In this document: one piece after another, positions 57,346-64,000 of the stretch
How the letters are laid out: each line of letters opens with the position of its first letter
Numbering within the stretch: the first letter of the stretch is position 1
DNA from: Diogma glabrata
Taxonomy: Eukaryota > Arthropoda > Insecta > Diptera > Cylindrotomidae
Assembly: GCA_963693315.1 (NCBI GenBank)
Contig: OY856186.1
Coordinates: 455,759,217-455,823,216, forward strand
Direction: 5' to 3'
Length of the DNA stretch: 64,000 bases
Notes under the pieces: model-generated
The model's input: the letters and a program-made list of their open reading frames with translations, nothing else
What the model was told of the DNA's origin: nothing
Databases searched by the model: none
Translations under genes and position numbers: made by a program

Positions 57346-60300
57346 ATTCAATTATGCAAGAACAAAATAAGAACGTGCGTTGAGATATACGTACCGTCAA
57401 CTAATTATCCACTGCCCAAAATGGTAACCGTTCTTCTGTTGTCAGATCACGAAATCACACGATTGCTTCCTTACAGTTAGTAGACCTCACCAATCAATTC
57501 GTTACCCGAATCAAAAGATTTATTTGCGTTAACCGTATTCTGTATTTTTTTATTGAATTTATTAATATTGGTTGGCAATTATACAAGAAAAAACGGTGAC
57601 ATTGTCACCTTGACCACCATTTCGTTAATCCACGTTGTTTCCTTTTTATATTTAATCTAATTAATTGAATTAATTTGAGTAATTTTATTTTAGTATTTAA
57701 TTAATCTATAACTCGGACTTATTATCAAATTATGTTTTAAACTACAAACTGTAAATTTACTTCACGAATCAGTCGGTATCATTTTATACATGTTTAATAC
57801 AGTTAGTACAAAATTTAGGAATTTAAATCGTTTATATAAACAAAAAAAAATTTTGGTATTTATCACTTCACAAACAGTTATTTTTATTGCACCACTAATT
57901 TGAATATGTCCAACTGTAATTAGACTACTCATCCGAAAAAAAAATTAAGTTACCAGCTACGAAAAAATATTTTAATCTGTACTCCCGGTTCATTAATTAT
58001 TTATCATGTTTTGACCTTTATTATAACTTGCTTGTTCTTTGAAATATATCAATAAAGTTTTTTTTTATTTTACACTACATGCAGAAATATTATTGAATTA
58101 AATTGATTTTTCCGTAGGAAATTACCTGGGTCTTAATTTAATTTAATTTGACCTGTCAAGGTCGATGAAAACATCAAAAACAGCAAAACAATCTCTGGTG
58201 TTAATAATTTGTTATTCTAAAAAAAATTTTGCTAGATATCACCGGCACGAAAAATTTACTAGTAATATCACAGGAATAACTATCACAGAAACGAAATCAA
58301 TTTTCTTTACAAGCATTTTTTAAGCATTAAATCATTTTTCACGCGTTTTATCAATGTCAAAACCAAACATTCCACAAAAAAATCAATCAAAAAACTCAGC
58401 GCTAGAAGCTAGCTGTCACCTTCTATATATAATAAGTTAAAACGTTTGCTCACAATAACGAATCGATAAGGTAGTTTCATGGGAAATTTTTATGAAAGTC
58501 AATTATTGTACCCACTAAGGAGTGTGGACAACTATTTTGTAATAAGAATTGGAAAAGAATTAAAAAAAATTGATTACGAAATGATGGCAAGAAATTACAT
58601 TTGGAAACAGCGCGATTACGAATTAATAATATTGAACAACTGTTTTATGATAAATTCATAGCGATTAACGATTACAAATTGAATATAAGAAATTATATTG
58701 GGAAATATCACACAACTGTTTTATGATAATTATCAAACGGAAACCATTGTAGACGACGGTTACGGATTGAGTACAAGAAACCAATGTTTAAAGGGAATAC
58801 GGAAACAAATAAGTAAGTTTCGGTTAATGTAAACTTAATGCGTGTGGGAAATTGGTTCGACTCGCAATTACGAAGTTTGAATTACACTTCATTACATATA
58901 ATCCAGTTAGTGGTATATTTCATGATGCGACAATCATTAAAATTTAGGGTTCTACCATTGATTGAATAGAGTTCATACGGTTGCATCCTTATAAGATATT
59001 AAACTGGCTAGTTATATCTTACTGCTATAAAGCCATTGGGCTTTATTACAGAAATAAATAGAAACTTATGATATCTATATATCCAAGGTTTTTTTTTTTT
59101 AATTATCAAATGATACACGATGAACCGTACGCAGACTCTACCAGGGAAAAAAGTCTAAATAAATTTACTAGTCTATAAGACCATGATGATCATCATAATA
59201 ATTCAAAAAAAAGGAAAACAAATGTATTAAAAATGATTAATAAAAAGAACCTAACTTATTTTATTGATTGATGTGCTGCTGTTGAAAGTTGGTGACGACT
59301 TTCGTCCTTGTATGTCGTCCTTCAAAGTCCGTATAATTTCAATCCCAAATTTAATTCCTTAGAAACAGTTCTTGTATCTAAACTATTGCTAGGAATTATG
59401 ATGAAAGAATGAATTCATCAGTCATCGCCTTATAAACGATCCTTTTCATTTTCCTCCATTTAACCATACAAAAACAGATATACATTTTCTTTTTTTTCTT
59501 TTGTTTCCAAATAAAGATTAAACCACTTGTTTAGACCACAGTCTAAACTAGCAATAAATAAACCCTATAAATGTTGCTTTAATCATTAAAATCAAATGTA
59601 AATTATACTAGTACTTTTAATTAATTCTTAGTACTTTTTTTTCTTTGAAACAATGTATTCATTATAAAATTAAAATAAAATTATTACTTGTATAACCGTT
59701 ACCAGTTTACATTAAAATCCTTTTCTTTGATTGAAATTAAATATTAAAAATAAAATTAAAATAAAGTTGGTGTTAAATTTTTTAAATTAAATTAATTGAG
59801 TTTCAATTATTATCCTTTTTGTGAAACTGGAGTGAATAAGTGAACAACCATCAACATTACAGTCCACAACAAACACCACTGTCTCGAAATTGATTTATTT
59901 TTCACTAATTTTCAAGATGTTTTCACTAATTCGTATCTTTTTTTCGGGTTTAAGTTAGCTTAAGTGAAACTATGAATTAGATATCAATATATTTCTATTT
60001 GTTTGATCTCACATTATCACTAATATAAAATCCCAAAAATAAAAAGAAATGAAATGTAACGACGACATATTTTATTTTCAGCACACTTATCACGACAGTA
60101 CCATCGAGAGATAAAAAAAACCAAAGAACATTGAATTGACTATCACAAAAGAAAGATATTTGTTTTTTTAAACGATAATTTAATTTTATTTTTAACACAG
60201 TCTTTCTTTTTAGCATATCAAATTTTTCTTTCAATTGCATATTACATTTTAATTTAATTTCCCTAATAATTTAGTTTTATTTCAAACGCGGACTTGATTT

Positions 60301-60815
60301 TAATTAATCAATTATGATTTACTATCAAACACTAACTAACTGAATTTTTGTGCCGATTTTTCGTTTAATCTTAAACGAGACAAAAGTTGGTTCACTGCAA
60401 TGCCGTCTCTTTCTTTCGTGGTATTACAAAAAAGGAAAACAAGCTTTGGTCAATACATTGTAACATTCGTTGTTTTGTTTTACTACATAAAAATATGTAA
60501 GAAGAGATTTTTAATCTATGCGTTTTAATTTCCTCTTATTTACATATAGAAAATTGAGAGCATATACATGTAAAAAAAATTCGTAAGGGAAAAGGTCGTT
60601 TACGCCGCTTGTGTATTAGTGATTAATTACGTTTAATATGAAATTTTTCTATTGCAATGTGCACCGTCAATTCATTATTTTTATGTTTGATATAAAATTG
60701 AGCTATTGCAGTTTTATTTACTCATGTTTTATTTAGGTTTACATTTAATAACAATTTCAGATATTGCAGGAGGAGTGCCCGTATATTAAAGAAAGCCATT
60801 ATAATAAGGTTGTCT
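57346..60815. other. AT-rich intergenic DNA with a weak repeat at 58560-58800
   Basis: Around 58560-58800 the segment GATTACRAATTGAATATAAGAAATTAYATTGG..A followed by AACTGTTTTATGATAA occurs about three times at spacing near 70-80 bp; the 60-codon frame at 58479 crosses it and is not credible as a gene. Nothing else recognised. Confidence 0.45.
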
Positions 60816-60819
60816 TAAT

Positions 60820-61190
60820 GAAAGAACTGTTGATTACCAATATAGTATCGCCGATGGCGATGTAACAGCCATTTCTATGGTGATCTGTCGGATGACAAAA
60901 CCAGGACAATGCACAACAAGTGGGTTGGTAGTTCAAGGATGGACTGTATAGAATGATTTAACTAGGACCCAATCTTTGCGGATAATGCTGCTGATCTGTC
61001 AAGCTTTAGGTTCCAGTTAATCCATCCTACATAGACCCAAATTGTTCTGAGTCGGAATCTAGCAACACCACATGCTGGACCGAACCAAATTGCGAGCATA
61101 ACAGCTATTGCCAGTGTTATGTGATATCTCACACTTACTCATATGTCAGTAGCAGGGACTCAAGAACGCGAGGTTGTCTATACATAAAGA
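60820..61190 (-). repeat. GC-richer dispersed repeat
   Basis: The reverse complement of 61070-61180 matches 17395-17510 (GACAACC.CGCG, GAGTCCCTGCTA, GAGATATC, CACTGGCAATA). The neighbouring 60820-61070 has the same raised GC content and probably belongs to the same unit. No ORF. Confidence 0.5.
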
Positions 61191-64000
61191 TCAAAAATAA
61201 AAAATTACAAACAAGAAAAACTGATCCTTCTATGGAGTAGTAAGCAATAAACAACTTAGTTATAGAGCAAGAAGCTTCTCTTGAACTCTTGACTATGCTA
61301 AGGCTTAGCTTGACTTAGCTTAAAAAACAGAAATCACTCGTTTTGTGTCCATATAAAATAAATGAAACATAAGTTCTTCCGTAATGAAGGGGTCGTTCCT
61401 GAAAATAGTTTCTAGTATCTCCGTTGAAATATTAATTCTACCGTTTAGATACTGTCGATGTAAACTCTTATTGTTCGTTCTATTCGATAATAGAACAATT
61501 AGTTCAATGTTTCTTGTCTTTCATTTTCATTTAAATTTTCACAATTAATGCGAATATATACGTATGTTAATATATGATTCCAGACAGTTCGTAAAAATTA
61601 CTCAAACATTTAATATAAAAAAATTAGTATTGTTTATTTTGAAAAAAAATCCAACATTCCATTTTAAATTTAATTTGTTTATTTAATTAATTAAGATAAA
61701 ATTTTCATAAAATGAATATTCCCCAAATATTCTGTTTGTAAATATTTATAAAAAATTTATTTTTACAGTTGCATTGGATCGACGAACTTTTTAACGACCA
61801 CCGGAACGGAATTTTGATACAACGATTTTTTTTTTGTATTACGATAACATCCAACAACCACCTGTTTGTTTCGATGTAACGAAATTTGTTTTCTGTATAA
61901 GGATGACCTCATTCATCGAACTCCTGTTTTATTCAATTATTGATATGTGGGGTTATATTTAACTCAATATGGATTATGAGGCCCTGAACAATCATGAGTG
62001 AGTTATAGTAGATGTATTTGTAGTATCGGTTCCTCTGGGTTTTTGGAGTCGTCAGAGACCCTTTTTTTATACCCCGTCTCGTTTTAAAATTTATCGCGTG
62101 TATTTCAGCATTCCGAATGAGTTGAGGTTAAAATTTACCCACAAACCCACAAACTGAGACTGGTCGGAATCAACACAAGGCATGCGCTTCCTCAAGGTGT
62201 TGGGATTGATGCTGGTAACCCTGACCTCTAACAGCCACTCGTTTCAAAATTATTCTAAGATGACAATTTACTTTATTCACTCGAACAAAAACGTATGTGC
62301 AAGTCCAGTTTATGCAAGTTGACAGCCTCCTTGAATGATTGTTATGCAAACTAATATGTGGAATATTATGCTAAATTGTACGTTATTGTATTATAATTAT
62401 GCCCAATTGTACGGCATTTCACAAATGCTTTGGGTTCTTTAGTAGGATTTGCTTTAGAATTAAAAACTGTTGTGTGCGTTAAGGGCCTGTCGTGCATTAA
62501 TGACGTAAGGAATACTAAACCTAGTTATGGATTATTGTAGAAATATTGATGCAATGTTATGAATAATGTTGTGAATAATGTTGTGAATTACTTCAAAATA
62601 GGTCTCTCAACAATTAAAAAGTCATTTACAAAACAAGACAATTGATTTTGTGTGACCAACTGAAAACAATTTCATCACCCTCATTATCTTCCACGAAATA
62701 TAATTATTTGTTCCTTTTTTAATTTAAATTTTTCTTAAATTTTATTGTCAAAAATTTAACGTTATAAAATTTAAAAAATTAAATTCATTTTAGTTGAATG
62801 ACTAAAATACAACAGTTAACTTTATTTTCATGGAAAAGTGAAGAAAACAAGTTGATACTATTTTCTTTTTTCATGTTAATTTATAAATTTTTGTTTTAAG
62901 AAAAATAAAAGAAATGAAATATAAATAAGCTTATATAAGCTGATGGAAAAAGGGAAAAGAAGCATAAAGTTTTCATACCACAATTAAGATTGATGTTGTG
63001 TCGTAATGAAAAGTCAAACTTTGAATAACTCCTCCTAAATGTGAATGAATTCTATATATATTAAAAATGTCGTTCACTTTCACAATCATACAAATCAATT
63101 CAATAAACTCCTCAACCTCGTAAAAATACTTTTACCATTCTACAACTAAGTAATAACGATTTTTATTTTCACTTTCGATTGAACAAAACAATAATTGAAA
63201 TAATATTGATAAACTATTTTCTATGTTTCTCGAATGAAAATTAAATAAAACAGTTGGCATGTTAAATTTTCTATTTAATTTCGATCGAATTTCCACCCTC
63301 ATTGAAGATTTGATCTTAATGTTACTTTTATTCGTTTCTTGCAAAATAAATGGATTACTGTTACAATAAAAAATACTTAGGGTACTTTGTGTAGACGTCA
63401 TCTTAAGTCTTAAGGTATTTTCTTATTTATGGTTTTGATTTTTTAGAATTATATTCAATCAAAGTTGATGCAGTAGAATATGCTTGAATGGAAATTTTTC
63501 CTCATTATTTTGATTTAATATTCTACTGTCAAGCTCATATCGCTCCTGTAAATAAAATCAAGCATTATGGTTAAAATGTCATTTATTAAATCGTTTTAAT
63601 GAAACATATAGTATGACAACATTATTTTCGATCAAAATTTTAGAGTTTTATCTGATTATTTTCGATAATATCCTATTACAAAATTTGCCTACAGCAAATT
63701 CTATTAAAAAAAATTATTTTCAAAAATATGATAACAATTCTTAGGAAATAAACGATAAAAGTTTTATAGTCAAAATGTTTCCCAATTAAATTAATTTTAA
63801 AAGCTATATATGAGAAGCATATTTTTGTTCGAGTAACATTCGATACCAATCAAATCAAAACATTATTTTCACTTTAAGCAACAATGAAAATTATTTTCCA
63901 CCCCAATTTTATATTTTGTGAATTATGCTTTTGTATCGCTTGTTTGTTTTTCGATTTTAAAATCATGGGTAGACCAAAATAATATGATAAATAAATCTTT
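61191..64000. other. AT-rich intergenic DNA, no gene recognised
   Basis: A slightly GC-richer stretch at 61780-62320 could not be assigned. Open frames here (for example 63132-63401, minus) have no motif, and base composition alone explains them. Confidence 0.45.

Overview
This looks like nuclear DNA of an insect. It is very AT-rich, spliced genes are sparse, and most recognisable sequence is transposons in various stages of decay. Two host-type genes support an insect source: a C-type-lectin-like gene cut by the left edge of the window (minus strand) and a complete two-exon chemosensory protein gene (OS-D family) at 34353-35585. A nearly intact irritans-type mariner, an I-type LINE, RTE-like and CR1-like LINE remnants and BEL/Pao fragments fit this. 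I cannot fix the insect order. There are 200 Ns at 43766-43965.

Layout. 0-14 kb: lectin gene, short TAATT/GCG-rich repeats, an RTE-like LINE remnant, a candidate solo LTR (4014-4192), a fold-back element (7143-7681), an 11-bp minisatellite (9314-9745) and a 2-kb tandem array with a higher-order period of about 620 bp (11390-13345). 14.2-19.8 kb: a 5.56-kb DNA element bounded by CACTCA...TGAGTG inverted ends with AT-rich subterminal arrays. It carries a broken multi-exon gene and contains a hAT element, which itself contains a fold-back MITE, plus a second fold-back element. 20-33 kb: repeats, BEL/Pao RT remnant, mariner with a full 348-codon transposase frame, RTE-like remnant, a third fold-back element with TTAA ends, a duplicated 1.4-kb repeat, BEL/Pao integrase remnant and a LINE tail.

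33.5-45.8 kb: candidate promoter and the chemosensory protein gene, tandem repeats, one copy of a dispersed repeat also found at 56.3 kb, two pieces of a CR1-like LINE (39.2-40.1 and 44.9-45.7 kb), the assembly gap, and a fold-back MITE. 45.8-50.0 kb: an I-type LINE on the minus strand with an 11-bp target duplication, broken by one frameshift and one stop. 50.7-53.7 kb: a 249-bp (TA)n tract directly abutting a 2.76-kb element with inverted repeats of about 480-510 bp that encloses an unrecognised 228-aa reading frame. 53.7-64 kb: AT-rich sequence with SINE-like pieces, the second dispersed-repeat copy and a minisatellite of about 100-bp units.

Only the lectin and chemosensory genes look like host genes. 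The most unusual features are: (i) three fold-back elements (7.1, 18.5, 28.2 kb) that share an architecture and a short terminal motif but have unrelated stems, each complementary only to its own partner arm; (ii) the 5.56-kb element with its unplaced gene family; (iii) the 2.76-kb inverted-repeat element with its orphan protein.
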